NCBI GenBank assembly: GCA_016721245.1
Contig: JADKIQ010000009.1
Location: 124,001 to 188,000 of the forward strand
DNA from: Sphingobacteriales bacterium
GTDB taxonomy: Bacteria; Bacteroidota; Bacteroidia; Chitinophagales; JADIYW01
DNA: 64,000 bases
Reading direction: 5' to 3'
In this document: positions 36,091 through 44,425 of the stretch, piece after piece
Layout: every line of letters begins with the position of its first letter
Position numbering within the stretch: position 1 is the stretch's first letter
Translations under genes and position numbers: made by a program
Notes under the pieces: generated by a model
Database searches by the model: none
What the model saw: the letters and a program-made list of their open reading frames with translations, nothing else
Told to the model about the DNA's origin: nothing

Positions 36091-37167
36091 TTATAAAAAA
36101 GGAAGCTTCACCACTTTTGCTTTCAGCAATTTTCCGCGGATATCAATGTAGATTTCCGAATCAACCGCACTGAAAACGGTATCAACATAACCCAATCCGA
36201 CACCATACCCCAAGGTAGGTGATTGTGTACCGGAGGTGACATGTCCTATTTCATTGCCATTCGCATCTTTAATGATATAATGTCCGCGAGGAATACCTCT
36301 GTCTATCATGGTAAAGCCAACAAGTTTGTGTTTAAAACCGTCTGCTTTTTGTTGCAATAAAATTTCTTTAGCAATAAAATCTTTGTTGAATTTGGTGACC
36401 CAACCTAAACCTGCTTCGAGAGGAGAAGTGGTGTCGTCGATATCGTTTCCGTACAAACAAAAACCTTTTTCCAGACGCAAGGTATCGCGCGCACCAAGGC
36501 CGATAGGTTGTAAGCCAAACGGTTTTCCGGTTTCTAAAATTTTATTCCAGATTTCAATGGCGTGTGCTTTATTGAAATACAATTCGAAACCACCTGCACC
36601 GGTATAACCAGTTGCCGAAATAATCACATTATCAATGCCGGCAAAACTGCCGCGCACAAAGCGATAATATGGAATTGAGGACAAATCTACATCAGTAAGT
36701 GATTGTAATGCTTCAGCAGCTTTTGGTCCTTGTATGGCCAGTAAGGCGGTGTTCTCAGAAATATTGTGCAGTTCTGCACCTTCTGTATTGTGTTGATTAA
36801 ACCAAGCCCAGTCTTTATCAATATTTCCGGCATTCACCACACACATGTAATGTCCGTCATCCAAATGGTAAACGAGCAAATCATCCACAATGCCGCCGGT
36901 TTCATTCGGCAGATATCCATATAAAGCCTGACCTCTTTCTAATTTAGAAACATCGTTGGAAACAATCTTTTGCAAGAGCGGCAACGCTTTATCGCCTTTC
37001 AGAATAAATTCACCCATATGAGAAACATCAAACATTCCCACGGCATTGCGCACACAATGATGTTCATCCAGATCAGAAGAATAACGAACCGGCATATAAA
37101 ATCCGGCGAAGTCTACCATTTTTGCACCTAAGGCAATGTGTGTATCGGTAAGAGGAGTTGTTTTCAT
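36091..37167 (-). CDS. gcvT: Glycine cleavage system T protein (aminomethyltransferase)
   Basis: A 358-residue enzyme started at MKTTPLTDTHIAL; a start three codons earlier is weaker. Typical blocks are MVDFAGFYMPVRY, VGMFDVSHMGEF, the folate-site Asp in GYTGAGGFELYF and the C-terminal HVTSGTQSPTLGYGVGLGYV. GcvT moves the methylene group from H-protein-bound aminomethyl to tetrahydrofolate. It is cytoplasmic. The other gcv genes are not in the window, and no glycine riboswitch was recognised upstream. Confidence 0.95.
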   Translation of the reverse strand: MKTTPLTDTHIALGAKMVDFAGFYMPVRYSSDLDEHHCVRNAVGMFDVSHMGEFILKGDKALPLLQKIVSNDVSKLERGQALYGYLPNETGGIVDDLLVYHLDDGHYMCVVNAGNIDKDWAWFNQHNTEGAELHNISENTALLAIQGPKAAEALQSLTDVDLSSIPYYRFVRGSFAGIDNVIISATGYTGAGGFELYFNKAHAIEIWNKILETGKPFGLQPIGLGARDTLRLEKGFCLYGNDIDDTTSPLEAGLGWVTKFNKDFIAKEILLQQKADGFKHKLVGFTMIDRGIPRGHYIIKDANGNEIGHVTSGTQSPTLGYGVGLGYVDTVFSAVDSEIYIDIRGKLLKAKVVKLPFL

Positions 37168-37195
37168 AAAAAGCAAGAAGGAATGATTAATAATC

Positions 37196-37203
37196 CAAAA
37201 GTA
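37196..37203 (-). promoter_or_regulatory. Bacteroidota -7 element before gcvT
   Basis: TACTTTTG on the minus strand fits TAnnTTTG, 28 bp before the gcvT ATG. Confidence 0.45.
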
Positions 37204-37302
37204 GGAATTTGTTAAAACATTTTTTAGTTTATTCCTGTATCCTTTTTAATAAAGAAAGGAACTTTTAACGAAAAAAAGCAGTTATTAAGTTCTGTACAAA
37301 AT

Positions 37303-37310
37303 TATTTTTG
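37303..37310 (+). promoter_or_regulatory. Bacteroidota -7 element before the SPFH gene
   Basis: TATTTTTG fits TAnnTTTG, 31 bp before the ATG at 37342. Confidence 0.4.
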
Positions 37311-37341
37311 ATAACTTTATAAAAAGAAAACCAAAAAAATC

Positions 37342-38418
37342 ATGGGAATATTAGACACTTTCAGAAATGAGTTCATTGACATTATCGAATGGACCGACAA
37401 TACACAGGACACCATCGTATGGAAATTTCCACGCTTTCAGAATGAAATCAAGACCGGTGCGCAACTAACCGTTCGCGAATCGCAGGTGGCGGTTTTCCTG
37501 AATGAAGGAAAGCTGGCAGATGTGTATCAACCGGGCAGATATGAATTATCTACTCAAAACATGCCGATTTTAAGCACCTTAAAAGGCTGGAAATACGGAT
37601 TCAACTCTCCGTTCAAAGTAGATATATTTTATGTAAACACAAAACAGTTTACAGATCAGAAATGGGGTACCAAAAACCCAATTACCTTAAACGACCCGCG
37701 TTTCGGAATGATTGAAATCCGTGCGTTCGGAAACTTCTCTTTCCGTGTAACGGATGCCGGAAAGTTCATGAAAGAAATTGTAGGTACAGATGGTCAGTTT
37801 ACAACAGAAGAAATCTCCAGTCAGTTGCGTACGCTAGTGGTGACCAAATTAACGGATGCCATTGCAGAAAGTAAATTAAAAATTGAAGAGTTTGCTTCTA
37901 ACTTAGATGAGTTTTCTAAATTTGGCGCAGAAAAATTATCAGATGATTTTGATGCTTACGGATTAAAAGTGACTTCTCTTTTAGTAGAAAATATTTCTAT
38001 GCCGGATGAAGTGAAGAAAGAAATCTTCGAATTATCTCGTCTGGATAAGATTGATATGCAGAAACTGACGCAATGGAAAACTGCGCAAGGCATTGAAAAA
38101 GCAGCTGAAAACGGCGGACTGGCAGGAGCATTTGTAGGTGTTGGTTTAGGCGGTATTATGCAGGGCGGCATAGCTAACTCACAAGGCGGCGGAGCAGTTC
38201 CGCCACCGGTCATGCAAATATTTGTAGCGGTAAATGGCGCACAAACCGGACCTTTTGATGTGCCGGCTTTAACACAAATGGCGCAAAGCGGTCAGCTGAA
38301 AGGCGATACGCTGGTATGGAAAGCAGGCATGGCAGCCTGGGCTGCTGCGTCTACGGTTCCAGAATTAGCGGGTATTTTAGGCGCAGTTCCGCCACCGATT
38401 GCACCACCACCCTTATAA
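37342..38418 (+). CDS. SPFH-domain protein with C-terminal GYF_2 domain (YdjI-like)
   Basis: A 358-residue protein. Residues about 25-245 form an SPFH/band-7-like domain of the group labelled virion core protein: IEWTDNTQDTIVWKFP, RESQVAVFLNEGK, IEIRAFGNFSFRV. A Gly-rich segment (AFVGVGLGGIMQGG) leads to a GYF_2 module with GPFDVPALTQM and WKAGMAAW, ending in a proline-rich tail. B. subtilis YdjI, of this group, helps place PspA at the membrane. The next gene, a zinc-ribbon membrane protein, fits the same theme. Confidence 0.82.
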   Translation: MGILDTFRNEFIDIIEWTDNTQDTIVWKFPRFQNEIKTGAQLTVRESQVAVFLNEGKLADVYQPGRYELSTQNMPILSTLKGWKYGFNSPFKVDIFYVNTKQFTDQKWGTKNPITLNDPRFGMIEIRAFGNFSFRVTDAGKFMKEIVGTDGQFTTEEISSQLRTLVVTKLTDAIAESKLKIEEFASNLDEFSKFGAEKLSDDFDAYGLKVTSLLVENISMPDEVKKEIFELSRLDKIDMQKLTQWKTAQGIEKAAENGGLAGAFVGVGLGGIMQGGIANSQGGGAVPPPVMQIFVAVNGAQTGPFDVPALTQMAQSGQLKGDTLVWKAGMAAWAAASTVPELAGILGAVPPPIAPPPL

Positions 38419-38441
38419 TCTTAGTTGAACGATTACATACA

Positions 38442-38480
38442 GACTTTGAAGGTTTTAAATCTTCAAAGTCTTTTTACTTT
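38442..38480 (+). terminator. Intrinsic terminator after the SPFH gene
   Basis: GACTTTGAAG (38442-38451) pairs perfectly with CTTCAAAGTC (38461-38470) over a 9-nt loop, then TTTTTACTTTT. Readthrough is still possible, as the next gene starts at 38499 on the same strand. Confidence 0.75.
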
Positions 38481-38498
38481 TACACCAAACCAAAAACC

Positions 38499-39575
38499 AT
38501 GGATTACAACGTAGAGGAAAAATCGCAAAATATTAATAAGGAACTGAATTGCAAGGACTGCGGTGCTTTGTTATTGTATGCGCCCGGCACTCAAAAACTC
38601 GCCTGTAAATATTGCGGCGCACAAAATGACATTACACCAGTAGAAAAGGAATCTATAGAAGAGATAGAATATCAGGATTTTATTTCGAATAAAATTAATC
38701 AGGAAGAGAAGCAAACCATCAGCACGGTGACCTGCAACAACTGCGGAGCTACCACGACTTTAAAACCTAATCTTACATCAGACAATTGCGCGTTTTGTGC
38801 TTCTCCTTTAGTGATACAGGGCGGCACCACCTCTACCATTATAAAACCAAAATATTTATTGCCGTTTAAAATTGATGATAAAAACGCACATGATATTTTT
38901 ATAAAATGGTTGAATGGTTTGTGGTTTGCACCGAATGATTTGAAAAAATATGCGGCGTTGAATGAAAAGTTAAAAGGCATTTATATGCCTTACTGGACCT
39001 ATGACAGCAAAGCCAAAACAAACTATGAAGGAGAACGCGGAGAACACTATTACGAAGGTTCTGGAAAAAACCGAGTGCGCAAAACAAGATGGTATGATGC
39101 CAATGGCGCGGTACAAAATTCATTTGATGATGTATGTGTGCTGGCAAGTCAGTCATTGCCTGACTCCGTGACGCGACCGCTGGAACCCTGGGATTTGAAC
39201 AATCTGACACCTTACAACGAAGGCTATATCAGTGGATTTCAGACGGAGTGCTATCAGACGGATGTGCAGAAAGGATTTGATATGGCCAAAGAAGTGATGG
39301 AAGATGCCATCAAAGTGACGATACGTCAGCAAATTGGCGGCGATGAACAACGCATCAACCGTATGCATGTGGTGTACAGCAATGTTACCTTCAAGCATAT
39401 TTTATTGCCGGTTTGGATAAGTGCCTACGGATATCGTTCCAAAATATTTCGCTTTATTATAAACGGCAGAACGGGTGAAGTACAGGGACAACGACCTTAC
39501 AGTGTAATAAAAATTGCGCTGGCGGTGATAGCTGTGATAACCTTAATTGTACTAATAAAGACGATGTCGAGTTAA
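38499..39575 (+). CDS. Zinc-ribbon protein with C-terminal membrane anchor
   Basis: A 358-residue protein started at MDYNVEEKSQ; 61 upstream codons overlap the SPFH gene and its terminator and are not used. Two zinc ribbons open it: CKDCGALLLYAPG with CKYCG, then CNNCGATTTLKPN with CAFC. A conserved middle (YMPYWTYDSKAKTNYEGERG) and a single C-terminal helix (IALAVIAVITLIVLI) follow. Such proteins are often misnamed as PriA-related helicases; no helicase motif is present. The order SPFH then zinc-ribbon membrane protein recalls B. subtilis ydjI with ydjG. Confidence 0.75.
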   Translation: MDYNVEEKSQNINKELNCKDCGALLLYAPGTQKLACKYCGAQNDITPVEKESIEEIEYQDFISNKINQEEKQTISTVTCNNCGATTTLKPNLTSDNCAFCASPLVIQGGTTSTIIKPKYLLPFKIDDKNAHDIFIKWLNGLWFAPNDLKKYAALNEKLKGIYMPYWTYDSKAKTNYEGERGEHYYEGSGKNRVRKTRWYDANGAVQNSFDDVCVLASQSLPDSVTRPLEPWDLNNLTPYNEGYISGFQTECYQTDVQKGFDMAKEVMEDAIKVTIRQQIGGDEQRINRMHVVYSNVTFKHILLPVWISAYGYRSKIFRFIINGRTGEVQGQRPYSVIKIALAVIAVITLIVLIKTMSS

Positions 39576-39585
39576 TGTCTGTTTT

Positions 39586-39935
<350 letters not shown>

Positions 39936-39938
39936 AAA

Positions 39939-40340
39939 TTACCTGCGCACAATTTTCAACGCATATTTTCCGGGGCCGGCAATAAACAAACCCAGAAAAA
40001 CAAGGCCGCTTTCCAATGCATGATTATAGCCATTAAAGCCGTCACCGCTTGTATAATGCATCAGGCCTGCTATAAACATGGTGAAGATGAGCATGGCTAG
40101 TGCCGGGCGAAATAAGAAACCAAGTACCAGACAGGCGCCGCCGACAAATTCTGCAAAAGCGGCCATAAAACCCCAGAAGGTAGGAGCGAAATGAACACCG
40201 ATATTTCCCATGGAGCCGCCAATCTGTGACCACATCTCCGGTCCTCCCGTTATTTTCGGATAACCATGTAGCATGAAAAGAATGCCTATTCCAAGACGTA
40301 TGATTAACAAGCCGTAATCTGTAGAGTATTTGTTGAGCAT
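39939..40340 (-). CDS. DoxX-family membrane protein
   Basis: A 133-residue protein with four membrane helices and the family's LIIRLGIGILFMLHGYPKI start, a central FAEFVGGACLVLGFLFRPA and LESGLVFLGLFIAGPGKYAL at the end. DoxX/SURF4-like proteins are small inner-membrane proteins linked to quinone or redox stress in some bacteria; the role here is unknown. It sits between the suspect homopolymer region and mfd, 36 bp after the latter, so it could be the last gene of an mfd transcript. Confidence 0.87.
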   Translation of the reverse strand: MLNKYSTDYGLLIIRLGIGILFMLHGYPKITGGPEMWSQIGGSMGNIGVHFAPTFWGFMAAFAEFVGGACLVLGFLFRPALAMLIFTMFIAGLMHYTSGDGFNGYNHALESGLVFLGLFIAGPGKYALKIVRR

Positions 40341-40376
40341 AGTATTTATTTTAATTCAAGATAAACAAAAATTGTA

Positions 40377-43300
40377 TTACAAACCAAAAACCTTTTCGTC
40401 AATCTCCTTAAAGATAACTTCGGTTTGGTTCATGGTTTTGATGTTATCGTACACCAAAATTAAGCTGTTGCCGCTTTGTTTCAGGTTACATTTCTTTTTA
40501 GAATTCTGTATTTGTTCCATTACTTTCGGGAAATACGGACTTTCATAATACGGTGATTTCGGATTGTCTAAAAAGTAACAACGCAGCTTACCGTTCTTTA
40601 AAATGATGCGCTCAAACCCTATTTTCTTAGCAATCCAGCGGATACGCAATCCATCAAATAATTCATTGATTTGTTTCGGCAGTTTGCCGAACCTGTCTTC
40701 TATTTTTTTCGCAAATTTTTGCAGCGATTCTTCATTCTGAATTTCATCCAGTTCCGTATACAAACGTAAACGTTCATCCGTATTCAGCACATATTCCACC
40801 GGAATCAGCATCTCTACATCCGTATCAATCGTGCAGTCATACACAAATTGTTTTTGCTCTTCAATTTGTTCTTTAAAAACATCTTTGAAATCCGTGTATT
40901 TCAATTCCTGTATCGCTTCATCCAAAATTTTATGATACATTTCAAAACCGATATCCGCAATAAAACCACTTTGCTCACCACCCAATAAATTACCAGCACC
41001 ACGAATATCCATATCGCGCAAGGCAATCTGAAATCCACTGCCTAAATCTGAAAATTCTTCCAGGGTTTGCAGGCGTTTTCGAGCTTCATCGGTTAAAGTA
41101 GATTTTGGCGGCGCCAGTAAATAACAAAATGCTTTTTTATTGGAACGGCCCACGCGACCGCGTAACTGGTGCAGATCACTCAACCCAAAATGATGCGCGT
41201 TGTTGATGATAATCGTATTGGCATTCGGAATATCCAGACCGCTTTCCACGATATTGGTACTCAGCAACACATCAAATTCGCCATTGATAAATTGCAGCAT
41301 AATATCTTCCAGCTGATCGCCTTCCAGTTGTCCGTGAGCAGATTTTATCGTTACATCCGGTACCAATCTACGCAGCATCACTTCCATGTCTATCAAATCT
41401 TTTACACGATTATGCACGAAATACACCTGACCGCCACGATACACTTCAAACTCGATAATTTCTTTAATCGTTTTCATATCAAACACCTGTACTTCCGTGG
41501 TAATCGGAATACGATTGGTGGGTGGCGTCATGATGTTCGATAAATCACGCGCACCCATTAATGAAAATTTTAACGTACGAGGAATCGGAGTGGCGGTTAA
41601 GGTGAGTGTATCCACATTTGCAGAAAGATGGCGTAATTTTTCTTTGGCGGAAACACCGAATTTTTGTTCTTCATCGATAACGAGTAATCCTAAATCTTTA
41701 AACAATAATTCTTTGTTTAAAAGCGCATGTGTTCCGATTAAAATATCAATTTTTCCTTCTTTGGTTTTTTCCAGCGTTTCTTTTTTTTCTTTGGCAGATT
41801 TAAAACGATTTAAGAAAATCTACCACTACGCCTTGTTCTTTTAAACGGGCTGAAAACGTTTTAAAATGCTGCCAGGCCAAAATGGTGGTTGGCACTAAAA
41901 TCGCTACTTGCTTTCGGTCGGTAACTGCTTTGTATGCCGCACGAATGGCAATTTCCGTTTTACCAAAACCCACATCGCCGCAAATCAGTCGGTCCATCGG
42001 ATGTGGTTTTTCCATATCCGCTTTTACATCTGCCGTGGCTTTAATCTGGTCCGGCGTATCTTCATACATAAAACTCGCTTCGAGCTCATCCTGCAAGTAA
42101 GTGTCTTTGTGAAACGCGAAACCCGGAGCCACTTTTCGCTGCGCATATAATTTTATCAGTTCGGCAGCAATATCTTTTACTTTGCTTTTCGTTTTGTTTT
42201 TCAGATTTGTCCATGCGTCGCTGCCCAGTTTATTTATTTTCGGTACATGCCCTTCCTTGCCGGTATATTTGGAAATCTTATGCAGCGAGTTGATGTTGAC
42301 ATACAACAAATCCTGGTCTTTATAAATCAGACGCACCATTTCCTGCGTTTGTCCATTCACGGTAATTTTTTCAAGACCGGAAAACGTACCGACACCATGA
42401 TCGATGTGTGTCACATAATCTCCGGGGTTTAAGTCTTTCAGTTGACGAATGGAAATAGCTTTAGTTCTGTTGAAGCCTGCTTTCGTTTTGTATTTATGAT
42501 ATCGGTCGAAAATCTGATGGTCGGTATAACAAACGATTTGTAAATCCTTATCAATAAACCCTTGTGCTAAATCGATATAACAAGGATGGAATTTGATTTC
42601 CGCTTTCTTATCTGCAAAAATATGTTGGAAGCGTTCTATTTGTCTGGGATTTTCGGCAAATAAAAAATTCTGAAAATGATTTTTTTGATGCTGCTGTAAA
42701 TCCTGAATCAGCAAATCAAAGTTTCGTCCGAAAGATGGTTGTGGTTGCTGATTATAGCTGATTAACCTCACCCCTGTCTCGTCTTTGACGAGACTTCCCC
42801 TCTCCATTTGGAGAGGGGTTAGGGGTGAGGTTAAAACAATTCTGTGTTTCTCCAGTTCTTTAATTAAATCATCCGGTGCAATAAACAGTTGATTTAATGT
42901 TTTGCCAAAAAATGGATGTTCTGTTTCTTTTTTCTTGTTAGAGGAATTATTGATTCTTTCAAATTCTTCCAGCGCCTTATCATATTGTTTCTCAATCAGC
43001 TCTTTAAAGAATGCATAATCACGGAACCAGAGAACGGTTTTGTCCGGCAGGAATTCAAACAAGGTGGCTACGGTTTCCTGTGTGAAATGCGCGTTGATAT
43101 TCGGGATGATGGTGAGTTCTGAAATCTTACGTTCCGACAATTGTGTTTCCGGATCGAAGGTTCGTAAACTCTCTACCTCGTCGTCAAATAATTCAATACG
43201 ATAAGGCAATTCATTGCCGAAAGAAAAGACATCGATGATACCGCCGCGAATGGAAAACTCACCGGGTTCGTACACAAAATCCGTTCTGTTGAAACCATAT

Positions 43301-43788
43301 TCAATCAGCAAATCCAGCATAAAATCCACATTGATTTTTTCGCCGGTTTTCAGGAATAAGGTATTCTCTATCAGCTTTTCTTTTCTTACTAAAAGCTCTT
43401 GCAGGGCATCCGGAAAGGTGACGATGATTTCGCCGCCTTTTTTTGCATTCAGCAATGCATTTAAAGTTTGCGCCCGCAGTAAAATATGGTGATTGTTTTG
43501 CTCGGAAAAACTATATGCTTTTTTATAAGAAGCCGGCAAATAGAGAATCTCTTTTTTCTCTAAAAGATTCTGCAAGTCGTTCTGAATGTATTGTGCATCT
43601 TCCGCGTCATTGGCAATAATAACCTGTGTAAAATCGGATTGTAAAAAGACAGATGCGGCAATAAAATTTACGGATGAGCCAATAGTTCCACGCAGCAATA
43701 CACGAGCTTGCGAAGGTTGAAGATGTTGTAAGAGTTCCTGCGTCCGCGCATCATCACGAAACAGAAATAAAAGTTGCTGCAAATCCAT
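40377..43788 (-). pseudogene. mfd: Transcription-repair coupling factor Mfd, interrupted by one frameshift
   Basis: Two adjacent frames make one Mfd: 43788 to 41800 (662 residues: UvrB-like module, RNA-polymerase-interaction region, Walker A GDVGFGKT at 604-611) and a continuation to 40377 with DEEQKFG, SATPIPRTL-type TATPIPRTL, GRVGRSNKKAF and a C-terminal TRCF domain. One extra A/T at 41809-41811 breaks the frame. Removing it gives 1136 residues and restores the expected NRFKSAKEKKE. Mfd frees stalled RNA polymerase and recruits UvrA. Loss, or a base error, are both possible. An in-frame palindromic insert lies at residues about 319-341. Confidence 0.9.
42762..42834. repeat. Palindromic element inserted in frame within mfd
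   Basis: Outer arms TTAACCTCACCCCT (42762-42775) and AGGGGTGAGGTTAA (42821-42834) are perfectly complementary. They enclose two further perfect hairpins, GTCTCGTC/GACGAGAC (42776-42783/42787-42794) and CCCCTCTCC/GGAGAGGGG (42797-42805/42810-42818). On the coding strand it adds about 24 residues including SPLTPLQMERG and keeps the frame. It looks like a dispersed palindromic repeat that has landed in a tolerated site. Confidence 0.8.
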
Positions 43789-43807
43789 GCTACACTATAA
43801 CTGAATG

Positions 43808-43815
43808 CAAAGATA
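43808..43815 (-). promoter_or_regulatory. Bacteroidota -7 element before mfd
   Basis: TATCTTTG on the minus strand fits TAnnTTTG, 19 bp before the mfd ATG. Confidence 0.5.
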
Positions 43816-43845
43816 ATTGTTTGAAGGAGAATAAAAGAAACGGAA

Positions 43846-44271
43846 TTACAAATTATCACCCACCATAAAACTGGCAGGCGCGCAGTTTAAATCTATTTTG
43901 TTGAGCGAGGAAACAAATTCTTCAATATAGATTTCATCACCTTCTTCCGCATATTCCAGCAGCTCGTTGATGTCTAATGCTTTTTGTTTGATGAAACGCA
44001 GATAAATCGGTGGTTCGTCTTTTTTGCCTATGTTGGATTTTAAGGTAACATTGAAATATACCTTACTGATATTGTCTTTGGAAACGGTGATGATGCCTTT
44101 TGTTTTCTTAGAAAGAAAGGTGCCGTAATTTAATGGTTCTGCATTTAAAAAAGCCTGCACACAAGGAGCACCGTTGCTCTTTTGGTTATATCTTTCCAAT
44201 GCCTTTCCGGATTGCATAGCAAAAGAGGGCAAACAGGAGATAAAAACGACAAGGCTGATTAAAAATCGCAT
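43846..44271 (-). CDS. Secreted hypothetical protein, 141 aa
   Basis: A small exported protein with the signal peptide MRFLISLVVFISCLPSFA. The mature part has NAEPLNYGTFLSKKTKGIIT, an acidic patch (ELLEYAEEGDEIYIEE) and two Cys (APCVQA and LNCAPA) that could form a disulfide. I do not recognise a family. It lies upstream of mfd on the same strand with a 57-bp gap that holds the mfd -7 element, so it is probably separately transcribed. Confidence 0.65.
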   Translation of the reverse strand: MRFLISLVVFISCLPSFAMQSGKALERYNQKSNGAPCVQAFLNAEPLNYGTFLSKKTKGIITVSKDNISKVYFNVTLKSNIGKKDEPPIYLRFIKQKALDINELLEYAEEGDEIYIEEFVSSLNKIDLNCAPASFMVGDNL

Positions 44272-44369
44272 AGTATAAAGTTATATAAATTATTCCAAAT
44301 CTCAATAAGGAATATTAACAGTAATAATGTTAAAAACGCTTAAAAAGTTCCTTTCGTATACTGCAAATA

Positions 44370-44397
44370 AAAAACCCGCGAAATATTCGCGGGTTTG
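44370..44397 (-). terminator. Intrinsic terminator of the pyrophosphatase gene
   Basis: AAACCCGCGAA (44372-44382) pairs perfectly with TTCGCGGGTTT (44386-44396) over 3 nt. Read leftward, it ends in a T-run. It lies about 30 bp after the stop of the pyrophosphatase gene. Confidence 0.8.
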
Positions 44398-44425
44398 TAT
44401 AATGATGATATTAATTCTTTTGCGC

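Noticed and set aside
37168..37341. Glycine riboswitch before gcvT
   Set aside because: The short gap shows no tandem aptamer pattern; only promoter-like motifs are visible.
38316..38498. N-terminal extension of the zinc-ribbon gene overlapping the SPFH gene
   Set aside because: It would run through a strong terminator and a different gene's coding frame; the ATG at 38499 gives a clean zinc-ribbon start.
38499..39575. Annotation as a PriA-like superfamily II helicase
   Set aside because: The protein has zinc ribbons and a membrane helix but no Walker A or helicase motifs, so only the zinc-binding part could explain such a label.
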